A DNA stretch of 64,000 nucleotides, from the IMG/VR virus record IMGVR_UViG_3300050821_004356, positions 1-64,000 of that record. One strand, given 5' to 3'. This document shows, in pieces, positions 6,687-16,924 of this stretch; position 1 is the first letter of the stretch, and every line of letters starts with the position of its first letter. The DNA comes from a virus. The position numbers and the translations under genes are program-made. The notes beneath the pieces are model-generated. The model saw only the letters and a program-made list of their open reading frames with translations, ran no database searches and was not told the DNA's origin.

Positions 6687-9600
6687 ATGGCAAGTCTTCT
6701 CGAACAGAGCGGCGGTCAGCCACAGAAACAACCACGCTACGCGAGTGTTTTCAACTCTAGGTTTTTTACCGGCCTTTACACTCAGCGTGCGGCGCTACAC
6801 TCTGCGGCAGATATATACACTGAGAGATTTTACGGCGGTCGTCCTGAAGCTTTATGGTTAGGCGCGAACGTGGAACTTTCTAATAACTTCACTCTCAAAC
6901 GTCGCCCAGGCCTATCTCCGTTTCGTACCGGTGGCATAAGTTTCGGTATAGCGGGAGTACAGCTAGGTACGGCTGGACTTTACGCCGCGCTCGGATATTC
7001 CGGCATCACGAACACGGGTAATACGGTTATCTCTGGCGGAAATATTGGTAGCTTTCCCACGAACTCTATCTCCGGTTTCCCACCTGGCACTTTCGTTCCT
7101 CCTGCGGCCTATGTAACCGCTACCGCCCAAAACCAGACGGACTTGACTGCGGCTTTTGTTTTCTTCAACGGCCTAACACCAGTTCCAATCGGTGGCTCGT
7201 TTGGGACAACGACTTTCACCGCTACGGCTACAGGTTATAACGGCGCACCCGGTTTTGTCGGCGCTGCTTCTAGCACGCTTCATTTCACAGGCGGTACCGT
7301 AACTCTCGATGGCGCAGGTTTATCGAATCCTGTGTTCGTTTTCCAAGTCGGATCGGCTCTGAATGTCGATACGGCCGCAACTACCATCAATTTGATTAAC
7401 GGGGCATCGGCGGTCAACGTAGTTTGGGTTGTTGGGAGCGCGACTACATTTGACGCCCACACACACATTTGGGCTGGCAATATTCTCGCAACGTCAGGCA
7501 TCACTCTTAACGGTGGCACACTGACTGGTCGTGCCCTTGTCACGACAGGCCCTGTTACGATTTCATCCGCTACCAATATCAACATGCCCACGGTTCCGTT
7601 CGGACCCCAACCTGGTGGCGGTCCAGGGAATGGCTATATATACCCGACACAACCGTTAACTGCGTATTCTTTCCAATTGATTGACGGGACAATTCGCGTC
7701 ATCATCGACACTGGCTCGACAGGGCCGTCCGAATCAGATACGATCACGTCGGTGGCCGCGTCAGTAAACGGTCAAGCGGTTTACACAGGCTCATTTACTA
7801 GTGGCGCAAACAACGGCCTTCAAGGCCAATCAGTAACAGTCGCGGGTTTCACGAATAGTTCGAACAACGGCGTATTCGCGGTATTTCAGTCAACTGCTAC
7901 AACGTTAACTCTCGTGAACGCGAGTGCGATTAGTGAGTCGCACGCCGCAACAGCTGCGACAATATTCTTGACGTCCGTCGCTGCTGCGAGCGGTACAGGT
8001 GGCCCTGGTGGGACTGCGACGACCGTTTACACTGGAACGATTACCAATGGTGCGCCTACTGTATCATCGCCAAACGGAGCCTATGCTGGTCTGATATTTT
8101 TGATTTCTGGATTCGGTAACGGTGCTAATAAAGGCGCGTTTGTTTGTGTTGCGTCGACGAATACAACTCTTACTCTCGCTAATCCTAATGGCTTAATGGA
8201 AACAGCGAACGGTACTGCTGTTAGCGCGGGTGCCGTATATTGGGACCAACAGAACGGCAACGCGCAGTTACTGTTTGCTAAGTCTCCTGGTGCTGGTCAA
8301 ACACACTTTATCGGTTCTGGAGGCATTTTATTCTTCGGGGACGGCGTCGATGTCAAAAAATACACACCACTAAACGTTAACTTCCCCACAGGGAGCACGG
8401 TATCTGTTTGGAACTGGGGTATCACAGCGCCCGCTGCTCAACCAGGTATTCAAATTGTTTCTAGCGGTGCTGCGTCTACAGTGTGGCAAGCCAATACCAT
8501 TTTCTCCACGATGGGTCTAACGTATGATGCCACGAACCATCAAGTATGGCAATTGATCGGCGTCAACGCAGACCCGACAAATCCTAATATCACAAACGCT
8601 CAATTTGGAACTTCTGGTACCGGTGGCCCACCTTGGAACCAATCTTTATACGGCACGACCACTGAAACAACCGGTCTTACTTGGCAGAACGTCGGGCAAC
8701 TTGCCCCGTGGGCTCCGAGCTTTGTCTACGGAGATGCTGGCGTTAATGGAACAGCTGCACCGGTAGTTGTTTATGATTCTACCACAAGCGCCGTTTATTT
8801 GAACTTTAACGGTGGCGGCGGATTAAGTCGCAGCGGAACTGTAAAGCCGCCGTTCACTCCGACGGCTGGTTGGAACTACACCGAACAAAACGGTGCCGGT
8901 GGAACTAGCGGCGGCATAACATATAACCAGCCGCACTGGTTTTTCTTTTGCACATACGCGCAAGCCCAGGCTTGGAAGCCGTCTCATAGTTATTCGAATT
9001 GGTACGTAACGGGTGTTCCATTAGGTACTGGCGCTCGTGCTGTAGCCAACGTGGCGTTTGAACCTTTTATTTTTCCGCCTCCGACCGTTGGTTTGAATGG
9101 TAATCCTCCTACTGCGGTTTATTTACAAGTTCCGACTTCGACGGGCACGTCTGGTAGCACGTATACGCCGTTCCCAGCTGTTCCACTAAACGTGGGTCAA
9201 CAGCAAACGGATGGCCAGCTTTTGTGGCAGAACGTGAGCACGCCGTTCGGCGGCGCGCTAAGTGGCGTGTGGCATGCGTCAACAACGTACGTTCCTTGGA
9301 CAATTTCAGGCGCAGCCTTCGGCGTAATTTTTGACGGCACAAATTTACAAGTTGTGACTAAGACAAAGTCCGGCGGCCCAGATTTAAGTGGCACGGTTGC
9401 CCCTGGTACGACAATCGCGGCCGCTGTAACTACCACCGTCGCTGCAAGCACTCCATTGAGTGGAGAGGCTACATACACGTTGAGCACCGGAAGTTGGGTA
9501 AACAACCCACCACCTAATAGCTACGTAACATTCACGGGTTTTACAAATGCCGGGAACAACGGTACTTTCCAAGTTGTTTCGTCAACGAATAATTCGGTTG

Positions 9601-11516
9601 TTGTGTCTAACGCAGCGGCCGTAAACGAGACGCATACGCAAACAGCTGTTTTGAATGCTTGGGGAACAACTTATGGTGCGACTACTCAAGACGGTAATCT
9701 TACTTGGACTTGTGTAGGGCCTTCGGTTACGTGGACTGCCTCGACCATTTGGAACTTGCCATTGGTGGGTTTTGCTCCTCCACAACTAACTCAACCGTAT
9801 GGCGGGTCGTCTGTCGACGCTGCAAACGGGACGGTACAAGCTGTCATCGTTTCTGGTAAGTCGGCGTCATCCGGCCCACCCGCGTTTGGTGTTGTTGGAA
9901 CGACGACGATGGAAGGGCCATCTTCGCCGCAGCTAACATGGTATGCCGAATCTTTAGCTAGTACGAACTCTTTAGCATTTACGAAAGGGTATTCGTGGGC
10001 ATACAGCTACAAGGCCCGCGCGCTAGATGATATCTATTCTGCGCCCCCTTTAGGCGGTATTGACGGCGTGCAGCAAATTCCACCAGGTACTACACAGACG
10101 CTACCTGCGCCATTTGGCTCAGAAACTAACGCCGTGTCATCCGCGTCTCCAGCAAACGTGACGGTAGGGTCAAACGCAGGCGCTGTAATCACTGTTAGTG
10201 GCGTTTATTCAAGCGATCCACAAGTTGATACGATTATTATTTGGAGATCAGTCGACGGTGGTGGATCAAGTCAGATGTTTGAATTGACAGAAATTCCGAA
10301 CGTTGTTGGTGGCGGCGTGTGGCACTTCCAAGATTTTTTGCCTGATATCGCCAACGGAATATATCCCGGATTAAACACGTTGATCCCTGCGCCAATCAAT
10401 GGTGTTAACGATCCACCTGTGTCAACGTTCTTGCCTCAAGTTTATCACTTCCAGCGTATATTTGGAATAGACGGGCAGTTCGTAGCGTTCTCTGGCGGTC
10501 CAGACACACACGTCGGCAATCCCGACGAAGCTTTTTCTGCGGTAGATTCGTTGCCGTTTTTGGCACCAGTCAATCGCGTGGTAAAATCCGCACAAGGTCT
10601 TTTTACCTTTTTAACAAATAGCATCGAGTTCATAGGTGGCGGCCCCGCAACGTCGTCGTTCTCATCTATAACGGCCGCTCCGGGAATAGGCTTGTTAAGT
10701 TGGAACGCCCTCGACGTGTTCGCAGGCGAAATTTACTTCTTCTCGGCAGATAACCAATTCCGTGTTATGACGCCTTCGTTGAATATCACAAACGCGGGAT
10801 TTCCGATTGGGGATCAGTTCGCTAACCAGCCTACATCGGGCGCGATGTCGAGCGGGGTTAATATGACGTGGGACCCGAAGCAGGTATATGTAGCGTCATA
10901 TCAGAACGGTACCGATAACGCCATTTTTGTCGGCGATGGCAATACCGGTTGGTATAGATTGAACCCCCGCCAAGCTGGGGCGATGCCCAATACCGAGCCT
11001 GTATGGTCTCCGTACGCTATAATTACCAACGGTTGCCAAATGGTTGTGTCTGTGAATACTTCACAAGGCATTAGTCAGTTGTTGGTCGGACCACAACTTC
11101 AAAATCAAACCATCTTGGTTCGCAACCAACTTGTTTTTACCGATAACGGGACACAATATGATGCATTTTTTGAAATGGGTAACATCGTGTTGGTCAACCA
11201 AGGACAAATAGCGGCTTTGAAATTCTGCGCTTTTGATTTTAGCAACGTGAGTTTCCAACCGACGGTGAGCTATTTGTTGAATGAGATTGCAGGTAACTTC
11301 GTTCAATTTACTTTAAATCCAGTGTTTGATCCACCGTCTCTATACGGACAAACGATAACCCCAGGGTCTTATTCCCCCAACAGGTATTATTTCTCAGGCA
11401 CAGGTTCTTTGGCTCGCTGCCGACACTTACGTATTCGAGTTGATTACGGCAAGACGTCAATCGGTGATGAGATTTTTAATACTAATATTTTCGGACGCTT
11501 GTTCACAGAGGCATAA
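6687..11516 (+). CDS. Giant tail nozzle-like protein carrying a DUF3494 ice-binding-like domain
   Basis: A 1609-residue tail protein. Residues ~1-95 (FNSRFFTGLYTQRAAL, NVELSNNFTLKRRPGL) and ~1230-1609 (FQRIFGIDGQFVAFSGGP, VKSAQGLFTFLTNSIEF, MTWDPKQVYVASY, NTGWYRLNP) look like the two ends of a beta-propeller nozzle. Between them are inserts. Residues ~97-302 match DUF3494 (ice-binding/IBP-1-type solenoid): ITNTGNTVISG, SISGFPPGT, PVFVFQVGSAL, ILATSGITLNGGTLTGRAL. Three copies of a ~60-residue beta module lie at ~361-425, ~445-515 and ~925-988. Further Trp/Tyr-rich repeats (GLTWQNVG, QLLWQNV, GNLTWTCVG) fill ~590-1030. The nozzle call is inferred from order; the DUF3494 match is by motif reading. 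Confidence 0.75.
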   Translation: MASLLEQSGGQPQKQPRYASVFNSRFFTGLYTQRAALHSAADIYTERFYGGRPEALWLGANVELSNNFTLKRRPGLSPFRTGGISFGIAGVQLGTAGLYAALGYSGITNTGNTVISGGNIGSFPTNSISGFPPGTFVPPAAYVTATAQNQTDLTAAFVFFNGLTPVPIGGSFGTTTFTATATGYNGAPGFVGAASSTLHFTGGTVTLDGAGLSNPVFVFQVGSALNVDTAATTINLINGASAVNVVWVVGSATTFDAHTHIWAGNILATSGITLNGGTLTGRALVTTGPVTISSATNINMPTVPFGPQPGGGPGNGYIYPTQPLTAYSFQLIDGTIRVIIDTGSTGPSESDTITSVAASVNGQAVYTGSFTSGANNGLQGQSVTVAGFTNSSNNGVFAVFQSTATTLTLVNASAISESHAATAATIFLTSVAAASGTGGPGGTATTVYTGTITNGAPTVSSPNGAYAGLIFLISGFGNGANKGAFVCVASTNTTLTLANPNGLMETANGTAVSAGAVYWDQQNGNAQLLFAKSPGAGQTHFIGSGGILFFGDGVDVKKYTPLNVNFPTGSTVSVWNWGITAPAAQPGIQIVSSGAASTVWQANTIFSTMGLTYDATNHQVWQLIGVNADPTNPNITNAQFGTSGTGGPPWNQSLYGTTTETTGLTWQNVGQLAPWAPSFVYGDAGVNGTAAPVVVYDSTTSAVYLNFNGGGGLSRSGTVKPPFTPTAGWNYTEQNGAGGTSGGITYNQPHWFFFCTYAQAQAWKPSHSYSNWYVTGVPLGTGARAVANVAFEPFIFPPPTVGLNGNPPTAVYLQVPTSTGTSGSTYTPFPAVPLNVGQQQTDGQLLWQNVSTPFGGALSGVWHASTTYVPWTISGAAFGVIFDGTNLQVVTKTKSGGPDLSGTVAPGTTIAAAVTTTVAASTPLSGEATYTLSTGSWVNNPPPNSYVTFTGFTNAGNNGTFQVVSSTNNSVVVSNAAAVNETHTQTAVLNAWGTTYGATTQDGNLTWTCVGPSVTWTASTIWNLPLVGFAPPQLTQPYGGSSVDAANGTVQAVIVSGKSASSGPPAFGVVGTTTMEGPSSPQLTWYAESLASTNSLAFTKGYSWAYSYKARALDDIYSAPPLGGIDGVQQIPPGTTQTLPAPFGSETNAVSSASPANVTVGSNAGAVITVSGVYSSDPQVDTIIIWRSVDGGGSSQMFELTEIPNVVGGGVWHFQDFLPDIANGIYPGLNTLIPAPINGVNDPPVSTFLPQVYHFQRIFGIDGQFVAFSGGPDTHVGNPDEAFSAVDSLPFLAPVNRVVKSAQGLFTFLTNSIEFIGGGPATSSFSSITAAPGIGLLSWNALDVFAGEIYFFSADNQFRVMTPSLNITNAGFPIGDQFANQPTSGAMSSGVNMTWDPKQVYVASYQNGTDNAIFVGDGNTGWYRLNPRQAGAMPNTEPVWSPYAIITNGCQMVVSVNTSQGISQLLVGPQLQNQTILVRNQLVFTDNGTQYDAFFEMGNIVLVNQGQIAALKFCAFDFSNVSFQPTVSYLLNEIAGNFVQFTLNPVFDPPSLYGQTITPGSYSPNRYYFSGTGSLARCRHLRIRVDYGKTSIGDEIFNTNIFGRLFTEA

Positions 11517-11525
11517 AGGTATATA

Positions 11526-13364
11526 GTGGCAGATAATTCACCATCTATAAACGAAGAGGCAGGGCTTGGCCCAAACTGGAAGCCTATTGATGCGCCACCC
11601 ATAACTGGACGGCCAAGTCCACCATCAATTGGTGATATAACGCCCGTGATTCCGCAGTATTTCCAAGGTTCAATCGATCCGTCAATTCAGCACGACGTGA
11701 ACTTTGTAAACACGGCTCTTAGATCAACGAGCGCTCCTAGATTCGCTTTGATGCCTCCGGGAGTACAAAGCGTCGCGCTGACTTCTGCGCAAATTACAAG
11801 CGTAGCTAGTAGTGCTGCCTCTGCAGGTACAGGTCCCGGTCAGGGTGGCAGCGGCGGTGGTGGCGGAACAGGCGGCTCGGACTCTGATCAGATAACACTG
11901 GATATTCCGAGTATATTTACCCCTGTAACCCAAACGGTTACTTTGCCTGGGCCTTTAGAGTTTACGTTGGCTCCTGAGCCCGCCGGAACTGTTTTTTCTG
12001 GCCCCACCAACGCAGCTGTTGGTTTCGATGGCGCGTTCTTCAACACTGCGGCATCTTCTGGGGCGGGGAGTCTTACTGTTATTGGGGGAGTCCCGTCCAA
12101 TCCCAGCGGAGAGTATGCAGTTTATATTGCGGCGGGCGGGAATATCGCTGGTGCCCTTACTTTTACAGGTGCTCCTGCGGGATGGACCGTGCTCGGAGAA
12201 TCAACTGGCGTAAGTCCAGAGTATGCGATAGCGGTCCCTTCAACGGGCGTATCTGCTGTCGACACTTGGGCCGCTGGTCCGTCGGAAGCAAGTGGCATGA
12301 TCGTATACTTGAACGGCGCGTTACCATCGCTTTCTAATTTTGCTGCTGCGACACCGGGTAACACCTCCGTCTCTAAAGCATTAACGGGCATGACGGTTGG
12401 TAACAGTATTTTGGTTTTGTGTCATTGCACTCTACGCTTTTCAGTCGTCAGTGGAGTGCTATCGGATTCTCAAGGAAATACACCGATTTTACTCGGTACG
12501 GTGGGACAACCTTTTGGTGTCGGCGGCTCTATATTCGGATCACAGGTCTTCGTATACCTGATTCCTGCCGTATCGGCTGCCTCTGATACAGTGACTTTCT
12601 CTGTATCGCCAGCAAGTACATCGAACTCTTTGCGCATGGCTTTGTATGAGATTCCGCCTTCGAGCGCGATTGCGGCTATCCCTAGATTTCAGTTGCCGCC
12701 TCCTCCAAACGTTAGTAACGTCACTGGAATCTTATCTCCAGCGAACGGTGGGACGGGCGCGAATTTATCAACCACGGGTGGTCCTTCCGAAGTTGTAATG
12801 CAGACTACGGTGGGTGGTGCCTTTACGGTAGCGCAGTTAGCGGCGTCTGATTTGAGTAACGGAACCACAGGTAGTGGCGCGATTGTATTGTCCAATTCTC
12901 CCACGCTAGCAGGTAGCGTTATATTCACTGGTAAAATTACAAGTTACAACAATCTTGCCACCGTGAGTAACGGCATCCCGGAAGAAATCGCTACCATTGA
13001 TTTAATCAATCAAGCAGCCGCAATTACCCCTACGACACTATACGTGGTTACGGCGGGTCGCCCAGGTATGTATCGAATCTCTTGGGTCGCGACAGTGACT
13101 CAAGCGGACGCCGTGTCTTCTACTCTGGGACCTTTTCAGATTTTATATACTGATTTCGACACATCCGTGGTTAAAACTATGCCGGGAACGGTCGTGGCTG
13201 GCGTAGACAGCAACACTACGAACAGTACATCAACAGGAACTATTTCGGGATGCTTCATCGCCTACGTCGCGGCGTCCACCACCATTCAATATCAGATGGG
13301 CTATACGTCAGGTGTAACGCCCATGCAATACAACCTACATATAAAAGCCGAGTTACTAGGATGA
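11526..13364 (+). CDS. Tail fibre protein
   Basis: A 612-residue protein starting with GTG after AAAGG. The N-terminus (~1-60) is Pro-rich and probably docks to the tail. A Gly-rich linker (~100-120) follows. Residues ~125-390 are beta-rich with a surface-protein pattern. Residues ~395-470 contain SPANGGTGANLST, AQLAASDLSNGTTGSGAIVLSNSPTL, split here as two elements, which are typical phage fibre repeats. The C-terminal ~110 residues form a TNF/C1q-like beta head (MYRISWVATVTQ, IQYQMGYTSG). The stop overlaps the next start (ATGA). Confidence 0.75.
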   Translation: MADNSPSINEEAGLGPNWKPIDAPPITGRPSPPSIGDITPVIPQYFQGSIDPSIQHDVNFVNTALRSTSAPRFALMPPGVQSVALTSAQITSVASSAASAGTGPGQGGSGGGGGTGGSDSDQITLDIPSIFTPVTQTVTLPGPLEFTLAPEPAGTVFSGPTNAAVGFDGAFFNTAASSGAGSLTVIGGVPSNPSGEYAVYIAAGGNIAGALTFTGAPAGWTVLGESTGVSPEYAIAVPSTGVSAVDTWAAGPSEASGMIVYLNGALPSLSNFAAATPGNTSVSKALTGMTVGNSILVLCHCTLRFSVVSGVLSDSQGNTPILLGTVGQPFGVGGSIFGSQVFVYLIPAVSAASDTVTFSVSPASTSNSLRMALYEIPPSSAIAAIPRFQLPPPPNVSNVTGILSPANGGTGANLSTTGGPSEVVMQTTVGGAFTVAQLAASDLSNGTTGSGAIVLSNSPTLAGSVIFTGKITSYNNLATVSNGIPEEIATIDLINQAAAITPTTLYVVTAGRPGMYRISWVATVTQADAVSSTLGPFQILYTDFDTSVVKTMPGTVVAGVDSNTTNSTSTGTISGCFIAYVAASTTIQYQMGYTSGVTPMQYNLHIKAELLG

Positions 13365-13792
13365 TAAGACTGACTGAAACAACCCAATCGGATATAGAAC
13401 AAATTCGAGAGTGGCTCGCCTGCGATCCTTGGCACAAGGATGATTCACGAAACGTTCCCGAACTTATGACGACAGGCAACGGTTTACTTTCTTATTGTTT
13501 GCAAGATGATGAAGGACCGATAGCATACGTTAAACTTACTGAGGAAGGTGAGTTGGTTCGAATCGCTATGCAGTTCGGGCCACAAGAAGAGGTTAGTAAA
13601 AAGCGTTTAGCAGTAGGCTTAGCCGAAGTAGGTATTCCGATTATCAAGGTATTCGCGTTAGAAAATGGATTCAAAGGTTTAGTATACGAGTCTATAAGTC
13701 CGAAGTTAATATTCTTTTGTGAAAAACTAGGTTTTAAAAGCGTAGGTAACGATGACTACGCGATGCTTTTTGGGGAAAATAAAAATGTGTGA
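13361..13792 (+). CDS. GNAT-type acetyltransferase-like protein
   Basis: A 143-residue protein with the N-acetyltransferase layout: strand RLTETTQSDIEQIREWL, central PIAYVKLTEEGELVRIAMQF, a helix with KKRLAVGLAEVG, and a C-terminal SPKLIFFCEKLGFKSVGNDDYAML that fits the GNAT beta6-alpha4-beta7 end. The usual R/Q-x-x-G-x-G/A acetyl-CoA loop is not clear. It starts at the ATG overlapping the fibre stop; a longer upstream reading lies inside the fibre gene and is not used. It may modify a virion or host protein. Its place between fibre and internal proteins is unusual. Confidence 0.55.
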   Translation: MIRLTETTQSDIEQIREWLACDPWHKDDSRNVPELMTTGNGLLSYCLQDDEGPIAYVKLTEEGELVRIAMQFGPQEEVSKKRLAVGLAEVGIPIIKVFALENGFKGLVYESISPKLIFFCEKLGFKSVGNDDYAMLFGENKNV

Positions 13793-14516
13793 TCTTTTCG
13801 GGGGACCGAGCGAGGGAGAAACAACCTCCTACGATAACCAAGTAGGTATAACGAACTCAATGCGTTCTGCGTTTAACCAGCAATACGGCCAGCAACAAGG
13901 CGTGTTGGGACAGCTTAACGCACAGATCATGCGTATTCAGTCCGGACAAACAGGCCCTGGTTACGGCGGCGCTGAAAACGCGTCCAATATCGCGTTGATT
14001 CAAAATCAGGGCGCAGCACAAGCTCGCAATGCCATCCAAGCAGAACGTACACAGTCAGCCGGTGTCGGCGGTGGCGGGACAAGCGGTTTGGCTCGTTCAG
14101 CAGCTATTAACCGTCAGATTTCCGGTGGTATCGAAGCTTTGGCAGGCGCAAATACATCAAATCAATTAATCGGTGAACAAGCGGCGAATTACGCCCAAGG
14201 TCGTGCGAGTGCTCAGTCTGCCGTACAAGGTTTTCAAGCGCTCGCGGGAGACTATAATCCACTAGGGTATGCAAACGCATCAAGCAGTAGCAACCAGGCA
14301 CAGTTTGGTCAAGCCGATAAAATTAATCAACAGAAGATCGCAGCAAGTCAAGCAGAACTCGGCATGATTGAGAAGGGTGCAGCAACGGTGGCAACCGCTG
14401 GTGCGGGTGGTTTTGCCGCATTAGGTGGTGGAGAAAGTTTTGGCGAAGGTCTTTCGGACTTCGCGTCAGGGGCTTCCAATGCCACGTTTGGAACTAACTT
14501 TGGTATCAACGGATAA
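13785..14516 (+). CDS. Putative internal virion protein
   Basis: A 243-residue protein that begins MCDLFGGPSEG and is rich in Ala, Gln, Gly and Ser, with long predicted helices (residues ~20-60, 85-180) and a Gly-rich end. This composition and the position before two larger helical proteins fit the first internal/ejection protein of podoviruses. No catalytic motif is seen. The start overlaps the previous gene by 8 bases. Confidence 0.55.
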   Translation: MCDLFGGPSEGETTSYDNQVGITNSMRSAFNQQYGQQQGVLGQLNAQIMRIQSGQTGPGYGGAENASNIALIQNQGAAQARNAIQAERTQSAGVGGGGTSGLARSAAINRQISGGIEALAGANTSNQLIGEQAANYAQGRASAQSAVQGFQALAGDYNPLGYANASSSSNQAQFGQADKINQQKIAASQAELGMIEKGAATVATAGAGGFAALGGGESFGEGLSDFASGASNATFGTNFGING

Positions 14517-14521
14517 GTGAA

Positions 14522-16924
14522 ATGAATACGCCACCACAAACTGAACAAGACGGATACCAACAGCTGTCGAACGCTGTCGGACCTAATCCTGCGCCAGCTA
14601 TTCCGAATTTGGACATCGCGAACTCGATGGTTGCGACACCAGGTGGTATCCTGTTGCCGCCTCAACAAGCTCCTGCGTCTTCGGCCGCACCAACCGCTCC
14701 CGGAGCAACAAGTTCGACGAATGCTGCACCCGCGCGCGACTGGCACACACAGCTAGGGGCCGCTGCACAGAAACTCATGATCGGAGGTATGGACCCGTTG
14801 AACGCATTGGTAGCTGGCGGCGTCCACGCCCTTGCTAATCTTAACAAAACAGCGCCTAGCGATACGCCTGCGCCTAGCAACACGACCTGGGATGCTGCGC
14901 AATCAAACACTGATGCAACGCAGCCGACTACTGCACCGCGCCCGCAACCATCAAACGCCAACAAAGTTATCCACGGAGTTGAGGCTAATTTGGGTGATCT
15001 CGCATCAGCCACAGAAGGCGGCACCGCAGGTGGTCCTATTGCGGGCGCATTTCGTGTTGCGAAAGCATCTACAACCCGCCAACGCGAAGAGCAAGAAAAC
15101 AATATCAAAATGGCTACTTCGAACGCGGCTATGCTTCACGAGCAACAGCTGCTCCACAAGACTGGTGAAGACGCCGTTCAAGCATCGTTGGCAATAGGCA
15201 AGCAATCTGCGGATGAAATGTTAGCGGCCCCGCACGCTGAAACTATTGCATCAGGAAAAAACTCAGATGAAATTAAGAAAATGATCGATAGTAAGGTACT
15301 CGACCCGTCCAAAGATGCAATATTCTTGACAGGTCGTGTTCTAACTGGTACCGATCAAAACGGTTTGCCGACATATCGTTCGACTTATTCTGTAATCAAA
15401 CCAGGCGACCGCATCCACCCTAGTCAAGAAAATATAGATTTTTTGAACAAATACCTCCCAGGTCAAGATTTCAAGGGGCCTGAAGACGTAGAAGAAGGTA
15501 AAGAAGGTCAGTCGTTCGACTCACACACATACTACATGCTGAATCAGCGCGCAATGAACCGCTTCGCAGATATGCAAGCTATCGCGAAGACCTCGGCAGA
15601 GACCGAAGACAAGGTACATAAGGCCTTACTTGAAAAAGGAAGCCAGGAACTCAGTGGCAATCAATACGTACAAGCCGCCATTCGTGATGTTCCTCCAGTT
15701 AAAGGCGGCGATCCGTTTTTGTTCCAAAAGGCATTCAACATTTTGGCTCGCGAAGCTGCGCTCGATCCAAATATTGCAAAGCAACTTCCTAAGAATTGGC
15801 AACAACAGTTCGCTTATACTTATGGCGGCGGCGAAACTAAGAAGTTCGAAGACCAGATGACGCAGTTAAGCAAGCTGCAAGAGAAGGCTCAAGATACTCA
15901 AAACGACATGTTGGATATCGCGATGAACAAGCCGCAAGAGATGGAGGGCCATACGCCCGCGTTTCAAGCAGCTTTAACCAAGATAGCAAATGACGCGGCC
16001 CAACCTCCCGAGAGACGCCAGAAAGCCACCGAGCTTTTAGGTGTAGTCAAAGACATTCGAGACGGTGAAGTACAAATAGAAAAAGATAAAGCTGCCGGTA
16101 AGAAACAAGCGGAAACAGGTTTTGTTGGCGATCCTACCGCCACAACTCCGGAAGGGTTTTTAAATAGTCTTACGCCGTCAGAACAGTCGCTTGTAAAACA
16201 AATAGGAACTGGAAAAATAACACTGTCTCGTATGGATTATTTGGTTTCTCGCAAGCCAGAAGTACTTGAGGCGGTCGGAAAGGCATTCCCGGATTTCGAT
16301 TCGTCGAAGGCAGGAAGCTATCCAGCTACTTATAAAGATTTCACGTCTGGAAAGACAGCCACAGCTTTGAATGCAGGTGGCACGGCTATGGGTCACTTGA
16401 AAGAGTTATATGACCTTAACACCCCTATGAGCCATATACCTCATACACCTGCGTGGACAGCGTATCAAAACAAGGCCGATACCCTGGCGACAGAGTTGGC
16501 TAAGTTTTATGGGGACGCGACAATCCCCGCTATTGCTGCGATTAAGGAAACACTAACATCTACGTTGCCTGGTAACAGAGAATCAGCCATCAAGACTCAG
16601 GCTCAATCTATGAACGATAAGTTAGAGTCCTTTGAACAACAGTGGAAGAACGCGGCACCAAGCAAAGCTTATGAAGCACCGCTTCCGTTCATTTCTCCAC
16701 AAGCAAAGAAAGCTTTCGCCAGTTTGAATCCGATATACGCTGCTGCCCATCCAGAATTAAACACTGGAAACCAACAACAGGATCAACAAACACAGTCGCA
16801 AACTCAAGCCACTCCATCGCAAACAGCTGGCGGGGGCGTGATTGTAAATACACCAGACGGGCCTGTTTCATTCAAAACTCAACAACTAGCAGACGCGTTT
16901 AGACTTAAACACGGACTAAAATAA
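14522..16924 (+). CDS. Putative internal virion (ejection) protein
   Basis: An 800-residue, mostly helical protein. Residues ~1-150 are low-complexity Pro/Ala/Thr/Asn. A long helical region (~180-620) contains coiled-coil-like runs (QREEQENNIKMATSN, KKFEDQMTQLSKLQEKAQ). Residues ~600-770 have a more globular look (GTAMGHLKELYDLN, WTAYQNKADTLATELAKFYG). The C-terminus ends in FRLKHGLK. It sits directly before the giant polyvalent protein, as expected for ejection proteins. No transglycosylase motif was recognised. Confidence 0.6.
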   Translation: MNTPPQTEQDGYQQLSNAVGPNPAPAIPNLDIANSMVATPGGILLPPQQAPASSAAPTAPGATSSTNAAPARDWHTQLGAAAQKLMIGGMDPLNALVAGGVHALANLNKTAPSDTPAPSNTTWDAAQSNTDATQPTTAPRPQPSNANKVIHGVEANLGDLASATEGGTAGGPIAGAFRVAKASTTRQREEQENNIKMATSNAAMLHEQQLLHKTGEDAVQASLAIGKQSADEMLAAPHAETIASGKNSDEIKKMIDSKVLDPSKDAIFLTGRVLTGTDQNGLPTYRSTYSVIKPGDRIHPSQENIDFLNKYLPGQDFKGPEDVEEGKEGQSFDSHTYYMLNQRAMNRFADMQAIAKTSAETEDKVHKALLEKGSQELSGNQYVQAAIRDVPPVKGGDPFLFQKAFNILAREAALDPNIAKQLPKNWQQQFAYTYGGGETKKFEDQMTQLSKLQEKAQDTQNDMLDIAMNKPQEMEGHTPAFQAALTKIANDAAQPPERRQKATELLGVVKDIRDGEVQIEKDKAAGKKQAETGFVGDPTATTPEGFLNSLTPSEQSLVKQIGTGKITLSRMDYLVSRKPEVLEAVGKAFPDFDSSKAGSYPATYKDFTSGKTATALNAGGTAMGHLKELYDLNTPMSHIPHTPAWTAYQNKADTLATELAKFYGDATIPAIAAIKETLTSTLPGNRESAIKTQAQSMNDKLESFEQQWKNAAPSKAYEAPLPFISPQAKKAFASLNPIYAAAHPELNTGNQQQDQQTQSQTQATPSQTAGGGVIVNTPDGPVSFKTQQLADAFRLKHGLK

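Noticed and set aside
13250-13360. Longer N-terminus for the GNAT-like protein
   Set aside because: It would lie wholly inside the fibre gene in another frame; the ATG at 13361 with an ATGA overlap is the natural start.
14662-15108. Long open frame on the minus strand inside the internal virion protein gene
   Set aside because: Ala/Pro/Gly/Ser-rich shadow of the real gene with no ribosome site; similar shadows (22112-22630, 24032-24505) lie in the giant gene.
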